From JBBQED01 sp038320345 (GTDB lineage: Bacteria > Bacteroidota > Bacteroidia > AKYH767-A > OLB10), in NCBI GenBank assembly GCA_038320345.1, contig JBBQED010000012.1, positions 28,602 to 92,601 on the forward strand: a DNA stretch of 64,000 bases. Reading direction: 5' to 3'. Positions within the stretch are counted from its first letter, which is position 1; each line of letters begins with the position of its first letter. The translations under genes were made by a program, and so were the position numbers. Below are positions 26,869 to 35,207 of this stretch, in pieces. The notes under the pieces are model-generated. The model did not search any database, was not told where the DNA came from, and worked only from the letters and a program-made list of their open reading frames with translations.

Positions 26869-27402
26869 TTAGGGTTTTGCTGCCTCGAAAGGCTCAACTT
26901 TCTCTCCTGTACTTGCTACTGAATTATTGCAGCTGTTCAATTCGATTTTGTAAGAGTAATCTTGCATTCTTTTCCATACTAAAACGGCATCTGTGGTAAT
27001 GATTTGTTCTACACCATTTTTAACTGTCGTTACCGACCACTTACCGATTTCGTAAACGAATTTACCGTTACCGCCTAAGCTGATGATTTCTGAAGTCATT
27101 CCAGTAGCATTAGTAAGGCTGTACCAATACGCAGAAATTTCTTTTCTACCTGTAATTTTTTTACCGCCTGGCAAAATTAATGTCGCTTCATCAGAATACA
27201 TATCTACAATGCTTGCGATATCTTTTTTCTTAAGCGCAATTTCAAATTGTTTGTTGAGTTTTGCAATTTCAGTGCGAACATCTTCACTGATTTCGCTTCC
27301 TGATTGGGCTTGTGCAGATGGCATTGCAACTACCATACAGAGTCCTAAAAATAAGCTGGCCAAGAATTGGCTGATTGAACGGAAAACGGGCATTTTTTTC
27401 AT
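26869..27402 (-). CDS. Secreted NTF2-like / DUF4440-type protein
   Basis: 177 residues from the ATG at 27402: signal peptide (SISQFLASLFLGLCMVVAMPSAQAQ) and a SnoaL/NTF2-like cone fold (LNKQFEIALKKKDIASIVDMYSDEATLILPGGKKITG). The latter is the DUF4440 pattern of stress-related or steroid-isomerase-like small proteins. No catalytic residues can be named with confidence. The longer in-frame extension up to 27540 is rejected because the signal peptide begins at 27402. Function unknown; single-gene unit with its own terminator. Confidence 0.8.
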   Translation of the reverse strand: MKKMPVFRSISQFLASLFLGLCMVVAMPSAQAQSGSEISEDVRTEIAKLNKQFEIALKKKDIASIVDMYSDEATLILPGGKKITGRKEISAYWYSLTNATGMTSEIISLGGNGKFVYEIGKWSVTTVKNGVEQIITTDAVLVWKRMQDYSYKIELNSCNNSVASTGEKVEPFEAAKP

Positions 27403-27758
27403 GTTATTTGTTTTTAAAGGGGTTAGTTTTGACAAGGAATATCCTGTCCGCCTGAAGGCAGTTTTTTGATTGTTTATTATTAAGGTTTGTATTCGGACTC
27501 TTTTAAATAAGACTCTTTGAATGGGTTGTTTGTTACACAACTCGTGTTAAATATTTGTTAACAGCCCAGATCAAAGTGCAATCCTTTTTTTTAATGCTTG
27601 TTACTTAACTTTATTAGTACACCGCAAAAGTACTATATGCTTTAACGTTCTGTATTTAGAAAATGCTAAGTCTGCAATAAATCTACTTGAAGTGCAATGT
27701 TTCCGTGATGAAAAGTTTTTAAAGGAGCAGGCTAAGTGACCTTAACCTGCATCTTTAT
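27403..27758. other. 356-base intergenic region
   Basis: No gene is supported. Minus-strand TACTTTTG at 27625-27632 fits the TAnnTTTG -7 consensus and could serve the NTF2-like gene with a ~215-base leader. A short GCCTGAAGGC hairpin followed by T6 lies near 27450-27467. Nothing else is recognisable. Confidence 0.35.
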
Positions 27759-29579
27759 TTATTTCTTCTCTTTTGCATCAATCACAACACCATCACTGTT
27801 AATACGGATTTTAACATCTTTATTATCCCAATTGATAGTATCATCATCCGTTTTTACATCTACATCTTCTCCGTTAACACGTACTTTAACTTTTCCGTTT
27901 TTATAGATCTGTTTAACATCTACGTCTTCTCCGTTTACACGAACTCTTACATGTTCACCCGAATGATCTTTTTCTTGAGATAAATTACAACCCAAGCATT
28001 CCAACCCTTTATCGGTCATAGTCCATGTATGCCCTACCATATCACCGTCATAAGTATTGGTGACGTTTTGCACATCGTAAATCACATTATCGATATCATC
28101 ATTCAAATAAACAGATTTCCCAACTGGTACTTTCAAGATCAATTGAATTTTCTGATTTCTAAAACGAACATTTTTAGGTAGGAGGTAGGTGTCGCTGAAT
28201 TTGATAACTGAATCTTCTTGTGCGAGATCATAAGAAATGCCTCTCGTATTGTATTCAGCTTCTTTGCGAGTACTTCCTTTTCCGTTAACAATCTTTACTA
28301 GTTCAAACTGATCGTTATCAGATTTGATGATATCAAGTTTTACCTTGTCAACACGTACAGTATCTCCGTTTTCATCAACTGAAAATCCGTCATCGATTTC
28401 GATCGTATTGTTGTAATACGTTTCATCTCTAGAAGAACGTGGATTTAACTGTTGTAGATATAACGTATTTCCTGCTGGCTGAACTATCGGAATGGTTACT
28501 CTTTGCTGCTCACTTACTCTGAAATTTTTTGAAATACTCACTCCTAAATAAATTGCGAGAATTACTCCGATCGCCCATATAATGCTAGATGTGTAATTCA
28601 ATATTTTGGATTCTGCTTTTATATTGAAGAGTGTTCTTACTATTTTAAAGAGCAGCATAATTACGGGTACTCCTACAATAATTACCAGAGTGAGTATAGC
28701 CAAATTAAGCTGATAACCTTCTAGGAACACTTTCGTCATAAATATTGGAATATGCGCATCACCGATGATTCCTGTAAACACCAATACTGAGACAAAAAGA
28801 CCAATTAAAATTACCGATAGGATAACCATGAATATTCCTCCGACTACCTTCAGTGCAATTTTAAATACCCCGGTGAGGATTTGTCCCAGCGCATCAAAAA
28901 AACGCGATACCGAATTTGTGCCGCGGTTTCTTCCATTGGATAGGGGTCCATTACCACTCAGTCGGCTTTTGATATCATTTACTTCGTCTTCGATAGTACG
29001 TTTGATATTATCAATATTCACTGGTTGACCTTTCATCTCCAATTTTTCAGCAGTAGTTTTTGCTTTTGGAATAATGATAAGGAGTAGCAAATACAGTAGG
29101 AATCCTGAGCCATATACAAAGAATGCAATTCCAAATATTAAACGCATCCAGATAGGATCGATACCGATATAGTGGCTTATTCCAGAACATACTCCGCCCA
29201 CTACTTTGTTTTCTGGATCACGGTATAAACGACGATAACCACCATCTGTATTTCCACTGAAGCCAGCACCTGAATTAGCGCCAGAGTAGCTGTTTTTATT
29301 GTCGAATTCAGTGTCCTCACCAGCTACTTGTTCTGGACGGCCCATGGTATCAATCATGAACTCAACGTCAGCTTCTGTAACAACCTGCCTGCTTGTTCCA
29401 ATTCTTTCAGTGAACATTTCGGCGATGCGAGATTCAATATCCTGAATGATTTCATCTCTACCATCAGAGGTTGTAAAATATCCCCGAATCGCTTCGAGAT
29501 ACTTTTTTAATTTTTCGTAAGCGTGTTCTTCAATATGGAAGACCATGCCACCAATGTTTACTGTTACGGTCTTATTCAT
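27759..29579 (-). CDS. PspC-domain membrane protein with C-terminal beta-repeat region
   Basis: 606 residues. Residues 1-90 are a conserved helical domain (MNKTVTVNIGGMVFHIEEHAY, DIESRIAEMFTERIG). Residues ~115-175 are a PspC domain (LYRDPENKVVGGVCSGISHYIGIDPIWMRL, then a membrane helix). Three to four further helices follow, and a large extracytoplasmic DUF-type beta domain. The extreme C-terminus holds three short repeats: VRVNGEDVDVK twice and the degenerate IRINSDGVVIDAK. PspC proteins sense or stabilise envelope stress. The start overlaps the PadR gene by 4 bases (ATGA), so the regulator and this gene form one transcript under the palindromic operator. Confidence 0.88.
   Translation of the reverse strand: MNKTVTVNIGGMVFHIEEHAYEKLKKYLEAIRGYFTTSDGRDEIIQDIESRIAEMFTERIGTSRQVVTEADVEFMIDTMGRPEQVAGEDTEFDNKNSYSGANSGAGFSGNTDGGYRRLYRDPENKVVGGVCSGISHYIGIDPIWMRLIFGIAFFVYGSGFLLYLLLLIIIPKAKTTAEKLEMKGQPVNIDNIKRTIEDEVNDIKSRLSGNGPLSNGRNRGTNSVSRFFDALGQILTGVFKIALKVVGGIFMVILSVILIGLFVSVLVFTGIIGDAHIPIFMTKVFLEGYQLNLAILTLVIIVGVPVIMLLFKIVRTLFNIKAESKILNYTSSIIWAIGVILAIYLGVSISKNFRVSEQQRVTIPIVQPAGNTLYLQQLNPRSSRDETYYNNTIEIDDGFSVDENGDTVRVDKVKLDIIKSDNDQFELVKIVNGKGSTRKEAEYNTRGISYDLAQEDSVIKFSDTYLLPKNVRFRNQKIQLILKVPVGKSVYLNDDIDNVIYDVQNVTNTYDGDMVGHTWTMTDKGLECLGCNLSQEKDHSGEHVRVRVNGEDVDVKQIYKNGKVKVRVNGEDVDVKTDDDTINWDNKDVKIRINSDGVVIDAKEKK
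27856..27941 (-). repeat. Direct repeat encoding VRVNGEDVDVK twice
   Basis: Two 26-base copies (27856-27881 and 27916-27941), 60 bases apart, differ at only two positions. They encode consecutive beta-hairpin units near the C-terminus of the PspC protein. A recent in-frame duplication is likely. Confidence 0.75.
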
Positions 29580-29917
29580 TGTTCAGTAGGTTTAAGAGTT
29601 GTAGTGTTAACAGCATCTACCAGTTCTTGCCAAGTAATGCGTAATTCACTGAGAAATTGTTCTCCAATAGGAGTGAGGATGTAATATTTGCGGGGTGGAC
29701 CAGAAGTTGATTCCTTCCAAGTATAAGCCAATAGCCCTTGATTTTTTAAGCGGGTAAGGAGGGGATAGAGTGTACCTTCCACCACCATGAGTTTTGCTTC
29801 CTTCATCTTACTGATGATATCGCTTGGGTAAACTTCTCCTTGTGCGATAATACTGAGGATACAAAACTCCAAAACCCCTTTCCGCATCTGTGCCTGGGTA
29901 TTTTCGAGGTTACTCAT
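29576..29917 (-). CDS. PadR-family transcriptional regulator
   Basis: 113-residue winged-helix repressor. It shows the PadR pattern MRKGVLEFCILSIIAQGEVYPSDIISKMKEA (recognition helix region), VVEGTLYPLLTRLKNQGLLAY (wing) and SGPPRKYYILTPIGEQFLSEL. The short C-terminal helix for dimerisation fits PadR subfamily 2. In Bacteroidota such regulators are commonly paired with PspC genes. Here the gene overlaps the PspC gene by 4 bases, and a perfect 15-base-arm palindrome covers its probable promoter, so negative autoregulation is the likely mode. The ligand is unknown. Confidence 0.92.
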   Translation of the reverse strand: MSNLENTQAQMRKGVLEFCILSIIAQGEVYPSDIISKMKEAKLMVVEGTLYPLLTRLKNQGLLAYTWKESTSGPPRKYYILTPIGEQFLSELRITWQELVDAVNTTTLKPTEQ

Positions 29918-30061
29918 TTTTAGTTTCTTTTTTAAAGCATTCGATTCATCGGGTTCTTCTGCTAGCGACTTTGAACCTTTTTCGGTTTTCAGATGAGAGC
30001 CTTTCTGTGTGCGCTACTCTTAACTGTCGGCCTGATTTCTTCTTTATGCTATTTGATGATG

Positions 30062-30093
30062 CAAACATACATCAATTATTTAGTACTATGCAA
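30062..30093 (-). promoter_or_regulatory. Promoter of the PadR-PspC operon
   Basis: On the minus strand TATGTTTG (30069-30062) fits TAnnTTTG, and a TTG (30093-30091) lies 21 bases upstream in the -33 position. That TTG sits in the loop of the palindrome. The predicted leader is about 140 bases. Confidence 0.6.
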
Positions 30094-30110
30094 TACATAG
30101 TACTAAATAA
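30076..30110. promoter_or_regulatory. Perfect palindrome, probable PadR operator
   Basis: Arms of 15 bases (30076-30090 and 30096-30110, core TAGTACTATG / CATAGTACTA) with a 5-base spacer, without a mismatch. It overlaps the -33 region of the PadR promoter, so a bound dimer would block RNA polymerase. Assignment to PadR is inferred from position. Confidence 0.7.
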
Positions 30111-30251
30111 ACTCAATAATTTAAATAAGTAATTGAAAATCAATAAGATTAATTTTAATAAATTTTATGGAATCTTGTTTTCGCTTTTCATTTTTGAAAT
30201 TGTCTGGGCATAATTTATTGCATTTCTACAATCTTTTGGCCTAAATCACGT

Positions 30252-31256
30252 ATGAAAAGGATGCGCTATACTAATCATTTTAAAGGAATCGTATTCATTA
30301 TATCCTTTCTCATCCTATCAGCATGTAAGAAGCAGAATACTGAACAAATCGATTACAGAGAAGAAATGCGTTTGTTTGTGGAAGAAATCAGTTCCTTTTC
30401 GCGTACTCAGCATCCAGGCTTTATCATTATACCACAAAATGGCCAAGCGCTATTAAATGCTAACCCCGATGGATCAGGCAATGCACAAAATTATTTTTTG
30501 GCGATTGATGGATTAGGTCGAGAAGAACTTTTTTATGGATATGATAATATGGATAATTTACCGACTCCATCTGCTGATCATTTAGATTGGCTGGGACCCT
30601 TGCAAACTGCTAATTCAAAAGGTAAGAAAATATTGGTGACTGATTATTGTTCCGAGATTGCAAAGGTTAACGATTCCTATCAACAAAATCACAACCTGAA
30701 TTTTATTTCTTTTGCAGCGGATCAACGGGAACTTACTTCTATTCCTTCATTTCCTGTCTCACCCTATGAGGAAAATGTAGATGATATCGATTCCTTACCT
30801 GCAGCGAAAAATTTTCTCTATTTGATTAATACATCCACTTATCCAACGAAACTACAATTTCTCGATGCCATTAGTCAAACCAATTATGATGTTATTTTGA
30901 TGGATGCTTTTTTTCAAGAAAATGATTCCTCTAGTTTGTTTACGCCTACTGATCTCGCGATTATTCGTCATAAAAAGAATGGAGGAAAACGATTGCTCAT
31001 TGCGTATATGAGTATTGGAGAAGCAGAGGATTACCGTTATTATTGGAAACAGGAATGGATCTCTTCTCCTCCATCATGGTTGGGAAATCTAAATTCTCAA
31101 TGGGCGGGAAATTATAAGGTGAAATACTGGCAAGAAGACTGGAAAAATAAGATTACTGGGAATGCGGATTCGTATAACCAGCGAATAATAAACGCCGGTT
31201 TTGATGGACTTTACCTTGATATAGTTGATGCTTTTGAATATTTTGAAGAACAATAG
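30252..31256 (+). CDS. Lipoprotein with TM1410/GH114-like glycoside hydrolase fold
   Basis: 334 residues. It has a lipoprotein signal (IVFIISFLILSACKK, lipobox Cys ~25), so it is probably anchored in a membrane after export. The rest resembles the MJ1477/TM1410 group related to GH114 endo-alpha-1,4-polygalactosaminidases: AIDGLGREELFYGYDN, KKILVTDYCSEIAKVND, YDVILMDAFFQEND, KRLLIAYMSIGEAEDYRYYWK and FDGLYLDIVDAFEYF, with acidic residues at barrel strand ends. In GH114 these acids are catalytic. The target polysaccharide is unknown; an exopolysaccharide or surface glycan is possible. Confidence 0.8.
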   Translation: MKRMRYTNHFKGIVFIISFLILSACKKQNTEQIDYREEMRLFVEEISSFSRTQHPGFIIIPQNGQALLNANPDGSGNAQNYFLAIDGLGREELFYGYDNMDNLPTPSADHLDWLGPLQTANSKGKKILVTDYCSEIAKVNDSYQQNHNLNFISFAADQRELTSIPSFPVSPYEENVDDIDSLPAAKNFLYLINTSTYPTKLQFLDAISQTNYDVILMDAFFQENDSSSLFTPTDLAIIRHKKNGGKRLLIAYMSIGEAEDYRYYWKQEWISSPPSWLGNLNSQWAGNYKVKYWQEDWKNKITGNADSYNQRIINAGFDGLYLDIVDAFEYFEEQ

Positions 31257-31311
31257 TGTATTCACAATTTATTAAAATTGGGATTTACCCTTTCTTATAA
31301 CTCTTTTTGGT

Positions 31312-31319
31312 TATTTTTG
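31312..31319 (+). promoter_or_regulatory. Candidate -7 box (TATTTTTG) of trmN6
   Basis: Fits TAnnTTTG and ends 18 bases before the trmN6 ATG. There is no convincing -33 element. Confidence 0.35.
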
Positions 31320-31337
31320 AGAATGTGATAAGGTTTT

Positions 31338-32057
31338 ATGTCCGAATCAGTTTTCCACTTTCTTAATTTTACGATTCGGCAAGACCGATGTGCGATGAAA
31401 GTCGGCACCGATGGTGTATTGCTAGGTGCTTGGGTTAAAGCTAGTGCGGCAGATTCCGTTTTGGATATCGGAACTGGGACTGGACTAATTGCGCTTATGA
31501 TTTGTCAGAAATCAAATGCTCATGTGGATGCTATTGACATTGACGAAGAAGCATGTTTGCAAGCCAAAGAAAATGTTTTAGAATCTCCATGGCCTGATAG
31601 AGTTCGTGTAATTCATAGTTCACTGCAGGAGTTTAAACCGGGTAGAAGATATGATCTGATTGTTACAAATCCTCCATATTTTATCGACTCATTTGCTCCA
31701 ACCGATGAAGCAAGAAATAGAGCACGTCAGGCATCAGCATCATTATCTTATGAAGAATTGCTAAGTGGCGTAATTCGGTTATTAGCACCTTCCGGAAAGT
31801 TCTTTGTGATTTTGCCAGCTAAAGAAGGACAATGGTTCCGAGAGTTAGCGGAACAAGATGGACTGTTTTGTAATCATATCACTTCATTACATACTAAAGC
31901 AGATAAGCCAGAGAAAAGAGTATTGATGGAATTCAGTCGCAAGGAAGAAGAAATTGTCGAAGACCGTTTAATCATTCATAATGATGAAGGATCCTTTACC
32001 GAAGCTTATAAAAAATTAACAGGAGATTATTATCCCCGCTTTAACGCATTCCGTTGA
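31338..32057 (+). CDS. trmN6: tRNA1(Val) (adenine(37)-N6)-methyltransferase
   Basis: 239-residue class I SAM-dependent N6-adenine methyltransferase of the TrmN6/YfiC group. Visible: FHFLNFTIRQDRCAMKVGTDGVLLGAW at the N-terminus, SAM motif VLDIGTGTGLIALMI, the acidic ribose-binding AIDIDEEACLQAKENV, and the catalytic NPPYF (VTNPPYFIDSF). It modifies A37 next to the anticodon of tRNA-Val. The length is normal. It converges with the truncated histidine kinase gene, with four bases between stop codons. Confidence 0.92.
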   Translation: MSESVFHFLNFTIRQDRCAMKVGTDGVLLGAWVKASAADSVLDIGTGTGLIALMICQKSNAHVDAIDIDEEACLQAKENVLESPWPDRVRVIHSSLQEFKPGRRYDLIVTNPPYFIDSFAPTDEARNRARQASASLSYEELLSGVIRLLAPSGKFFVILPAKEGQWFRELAEQDGLFCNHITSLHTKADKPEKRVLMEFSRKEEEIVEDRLIIHNDEGSFTEAYKKLTGDYYPRFNAFR

Positions 32058-32061
32058 TTTT

Positions 32062-33660
32062 TTAATCATCATCAAATGACTCAAATCCTTTTCCATCTTT
32101 AAGATGCTGAAACATTTTTTTGATGATTTGGTCGGCACGTTTACCATGATGACTGATCTTTTGCAAGCTAACTTTTAACTCAGCAACTGTTTCGTAGCGC
32201 TCCTGATCTGTTTTAGCCGTCAGAATTTCTTCTGAAAGTTCCGTCGAAATATCTGAAAAATTATTTACGAAGTTGAGTGGATTCTGAATCTCATGAGCAA
32301 TGGCTGAGGTGAGTTTACCTAAGGAAGCTAGCTTTTCTTGTTTAATTAATTCTTCCTGTGTATCTTTTAATTCGGAGTAAGCGGATTGTAACTGATTGTT
32401 TATACGTTCTCGATTTTTACTCTGTTTGAAAAATGCAAAGGTCAGAAAACAGAGTCCAATAAAAGCCCCTCCTAATCCATAATTAATTCCTTTTCTTCGT
32501 TGCGCAGTTAGTCGTTCAATTTCATTTTGACTTTTCAGTAATTCAATTTCTTTTTGTTTCAAATCTTCTTCTCGACTTTTTTCCAAAACGGAAATTTTCT
32601 TCTCATTCTCATCACTATAAACAGAGTCCTTAAAAGAAACATAATTTCTATAACTGTTGAGACTTTCTTTGTAATTCCCGCTGAGTTCCTGCATTTCACT
32701 GAGGTAACGATATAGTTCCTGAAGGCTGTTCAAGTCATTAATCTCTTTAAAAATAGCAATGGATTGATTAAGATAATCGACTCCTTTTCTGAGTACTTGT
32801 TTATTTCGTAAACTATCGGGCAATAATTTTAAACGTTCTGTAGAGGTGTCCTTTGCAATACTTAAATATTCAGCTCCGATATTTCCGAGATTCATACCCA
32901 TTAGTATTTTATTCCCTAAATCTTTATTAATATTCAGTGCCTTAAGATGATATTCCAGAGATTTATGGTGAATGGATTGTTCCTGATAGGTAAAGCCAAT
33001 ATTTCCTAAATTCCGGGCAATGCCGTTTCGGTCGTTTAGTTCCTCATATAACTTCAATGCTTTGAAATAGTAGTCTAATGAACTAGTATAGTTTCCCTCT
33101 GCATCGTAAACAATTCCTATATTTCCAAGGTTGCGTGCTTCTCCACTTTTATTGGCGAGTTTCCGATTGAGATCGAGCGCTTTGAAATGATAATTGAGGG
33201 CTTTGGAATATTCATGTTGAGCTTCATAAACTAAGCCGATATTTCCTAGAATATTTGCAATTCCAGTTTGATAATTAATCTCTTCGCAGATCTTTAATGC
33301 TTCAAAATGACAAGTAAGTGCCTTGGGATAGTCTGCTTTGGCCCAATAACAAAGTCCAAGAAAATTGTTGGCTATTCCTATTCCTTTCTTCCAGTTTAAT
33401 TTTTTAGAAAGTGCTAAGGATGATTCGCCAGTAATCACACCTTTTTCAGGATCTGTTTTATGATATTCATACGTTAGTTCGTTCAGTAAGTCGACCTTTA
33501 ACGTGTCCTTAATAGAATTGGAAAGTGTATACTGATCGAGTGCTTTCTGAAGTGAATCTATTTTTGATATCCCTGATTGTTGTGCATTTACTTTTTGAAA
33601 TCCCAAAAAGTAAACAAGGATTATTAAAAAGTATTTAATCGTTAAGCTTTTTTTTATCAT
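32062..33660 (-). CDS. TPR sensor protein with HisKA-like dimerisation helix but no ATPase domain
   Basis: 532 residues. Signal peptide (KYFLIILVYFLGFQKVNAQ), about seven to eight TPRs (residues ~60-330, recurring ARNLGNIGxxY), a coiled coil and a membrane helix (LGGAFIGLCFLTFAFF, ~395-412). After that comes a HisKA-type helix with the phosphoacceptor H-box (LGKLTSAIAHEIQNPLNFVNNFSD). The protein then stops (MFQHLKDGKGFESFDDD) where homologues continue into a ~150-residue HATPase domain. No ATPase fragment lies downstream, because trmN6 begins there on the other strand. It may be a 3' deletion product or a kinase-dead phosphotransfer or dimerising partner. Confidence 0.8.
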   Translation of the reverse strand: MIKKSLTIKYFLIILVYFLGFQKVNAQQSGISKIDSLQKALDQYTLSNSIKDTLKVDLLNELTYEYHKTDPEKGVITGESSLALSKKLNWKKGIGIANNFLGLCYWAKADYPKALTCHFEALKICEEINYQTGIANILGNIGLVYEAQHEYSKALNYHFKALDLNRKLANKSGEARNLGNIGIVYDAEGNYTSSLDYYFKALKLYEELNDRNGIARNLGNIGFTYQEQSIHHKSLEYHLKALNINKDLGNKILMGMNLGNIGAEYLSIAKDTSTERLKLLPDSLRNKQVLRKGVDYLNQSIAIFKEINDLNSLQELYRYLSEMQELSGNYKESLNSYRNYVSFKDSVYSDENEKKISVLEKSREEDLKQKEIELLKSQNEIERLTAQRRKGINYGLGGAFIGLCFLTFAFFKQSKNRERINNQLQSAYSELKDTQEELIKQEKLASLGKLTSAIAHEIQNPLNFVNNFSDISTELSEEILTAKTDQERYETVAELKVSLQKISHHGKRADQIIKKMFQHLKDGKGFESFDDD

Positions 33661-33727
33661 CGTAATAGCATCATAGATAATTACAGATATGGATGAGCTA
33701 GATTTGAAGTTTTAATCTTTAATTATT

Positions 33728-35068
33728 TTATTTCACTTCAACTATTTTTTCTTGAAATGAAATCCCCATCGTGTGCAGCTCTTTTAAAATAGGAATATAG
33801 ATTTCTCTAACGACCGGAATTTGAACTCCTGTTAATTTAATTTCTTGATGGAGGATTAATCGCGCCGCAATTCCTAAAGGTAGTCCTACTGTTTTAGCCA
33901 TAGCAGTGTCAACTGCATCTTGTCCTTTTACAACAAGCGTAGAAAACAACTGTTCCTTTTTATTATTTTTTTCGTAATCAAACTGATGTTGCATGACAAT
34001 CATGTCTTTGTCATTAGGTTTTAATACCCATTTCGACTCCAATAGATGTTGCAAAATCTGAGCAGGAGTAGCTTTTACTAGTCCTATTTTTTTGTCATCC
34101 AAGATTCCAGAGTACCGAAGTTTTTCCATTGCTGGACCATCAGGATCTATACGGCAGTATCGAGAAATTTTTTCTTCTAATGAATCCCCAAAAATAGATA
34201 CTGGTAAAAATGCGGTTATTAATTCAGCATAGGTAAGATGTTCGGAGTCTTCCACAACAAATGTATCATCTGTTAATCCTAAGGTAACAAATACCTGCCA
34301 AGCACTACAAAATCCTTCTTGTCTCAAAGTCCCTCTGATCAATGTTGGGATATTTTCAATATCATAATGTTTACGATAAGCGAGTGAATCGCGGTTTGCA
34401 TATCCATCAAATCTTCCATATCCTTCTACATGTATTGCAGTTATTTCACTAAATAACCTATTGTAGGGAGTATAATGATATTTTCCATCCCTTATATATT
34501 TCGCAGTTCCTTGTCCTGCAACAATTACATTGCGAGGGTTCCACGTAAATTTATATCCCCAGGGATTATCGTTTGATTCCGGAGCTACAAGTCCGCCAGT
34601 ATAAGAACGAAAAGCATTTATAATTGCGCCTTCTTGGTGTAAACGATGAATTATTTCCATTGCCGACATATGATCAATCCCTGGATCTAGTCCACATTCA
34701 TTCAGAAATAATAATCCTTTGGCTATAGCATCTTGATTTAAGGCTTCAATTTCAGGAGAAACATAACTTGCAGTAACCAATGATTTTTCAAACTGAATGC
34801 AATCTTTAGCAACCAGTATATGGAGGGCAGGCGGAAGTAATGAAACAACCAGATCGGCGGCCGCGATTTCTAGAGCTCTTTGTTCCGGATTTTCGACCTC
34901 AAATGCAAAAGATTCAGCATTAGAATGATTTCCGGTCTTTTCCTGTGCAGCATCTTTCGAACGATCGCCCACTCTTAGAATGAAATGATCTTTTGTGGAG
35001 TATTGCAACAAGTAATTGATAATGGCACCGGAGGACCGTCCAGCGCCAAGGAGGAGAATTTTCTTCAT
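33728..35068 (-). CDS. Saccharopine dehydrogenase-family oxidoreductase
   Basis: 446 residues. N-terminal Rossmann fold (KKILLLGAGRSSGAIINYLL) with the family-typical second glycine-rich loop replaced by GRSSG. It continues with AADLVVSLLPPALHILVAKDCI, SYVSPEIEALNQDA, FLNECGLDPGIDHMSAMEII and the saccharopine reductase-like domain FRSYTGGLVAPESNDNPWGYKFTW. It probably acts on saccharopine or a related amino acid (lysine metabolism), with NAD(P); no second lysine gene is adjacent. The ATG at 35068 is preferred over an in-frame TTG at 35083, which would overlap the candidate -7 box. Confidence 0.87.
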   Translation of the reverse strand: MKKILLLGAGRSSGAIINYLLQYSTKDHFILRVGDRSKDAAQEKTGNHSNAESFAFEVENPEQRALEIAAADLVVSLLPPALHILVAKDCIQFEKSLVTASYVSPEIEALNQDAIAKGLLFLNECGLDPGIDHMSAMEIIHRLHQEGAIINAFRSYTGGLVAPESNDNPWGYKFTWNPRNVIVAGQGTAKYIRDGKYHYTPYNRLFSEITAIHVEGYGRFDGYANRDSLAYRKHYDIENIPTLIRGTLRQEGFCSAWQVFVTLGLTDDTFVVEDSEHLTYAELITAFLPVSIFGDSLEEKISRYCRIDPDGPAMEKLRYSGILDDKKIGLVKATPAQILQHLLESKWVLKPNDKDMIVMQHQFDYEKNNKKEQLFSTLVVKGQDAVDTAMAKTVGLPLGIAARLILHQEIKLTGVQIPVVREIYIPILKELHTMGISFQEKIVEVK

Positions 35069-35080
35069 GTTTTGGAACGA

Positions 35081-35088
35081 CAAAGTTA
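35081..35088 (-). promoter_or_regulatory. Candidate -7 box (TAACTTTG) of the saccharopine dehydrogenase-like gene
   Basis: Minus-strand TAACTTTG fits TAnnTTTG. Its end lies 12 bases before the ATG at 35068, so transcription would begin almost at the start codon, which supports that start over the upstream TTG. Confidence 0.45.
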
Positions 35089-35207
35089 AAAAAGATGGCC
35101 TCTATTTTGATTTTTCAATGAAGATGTATTCTTAACTATTTTATTTTTGCTAAAAATGGCACAAGTGTTGAATTAGCCCGTATACATCAAAAAATTATGA
35201 ACTTCTT

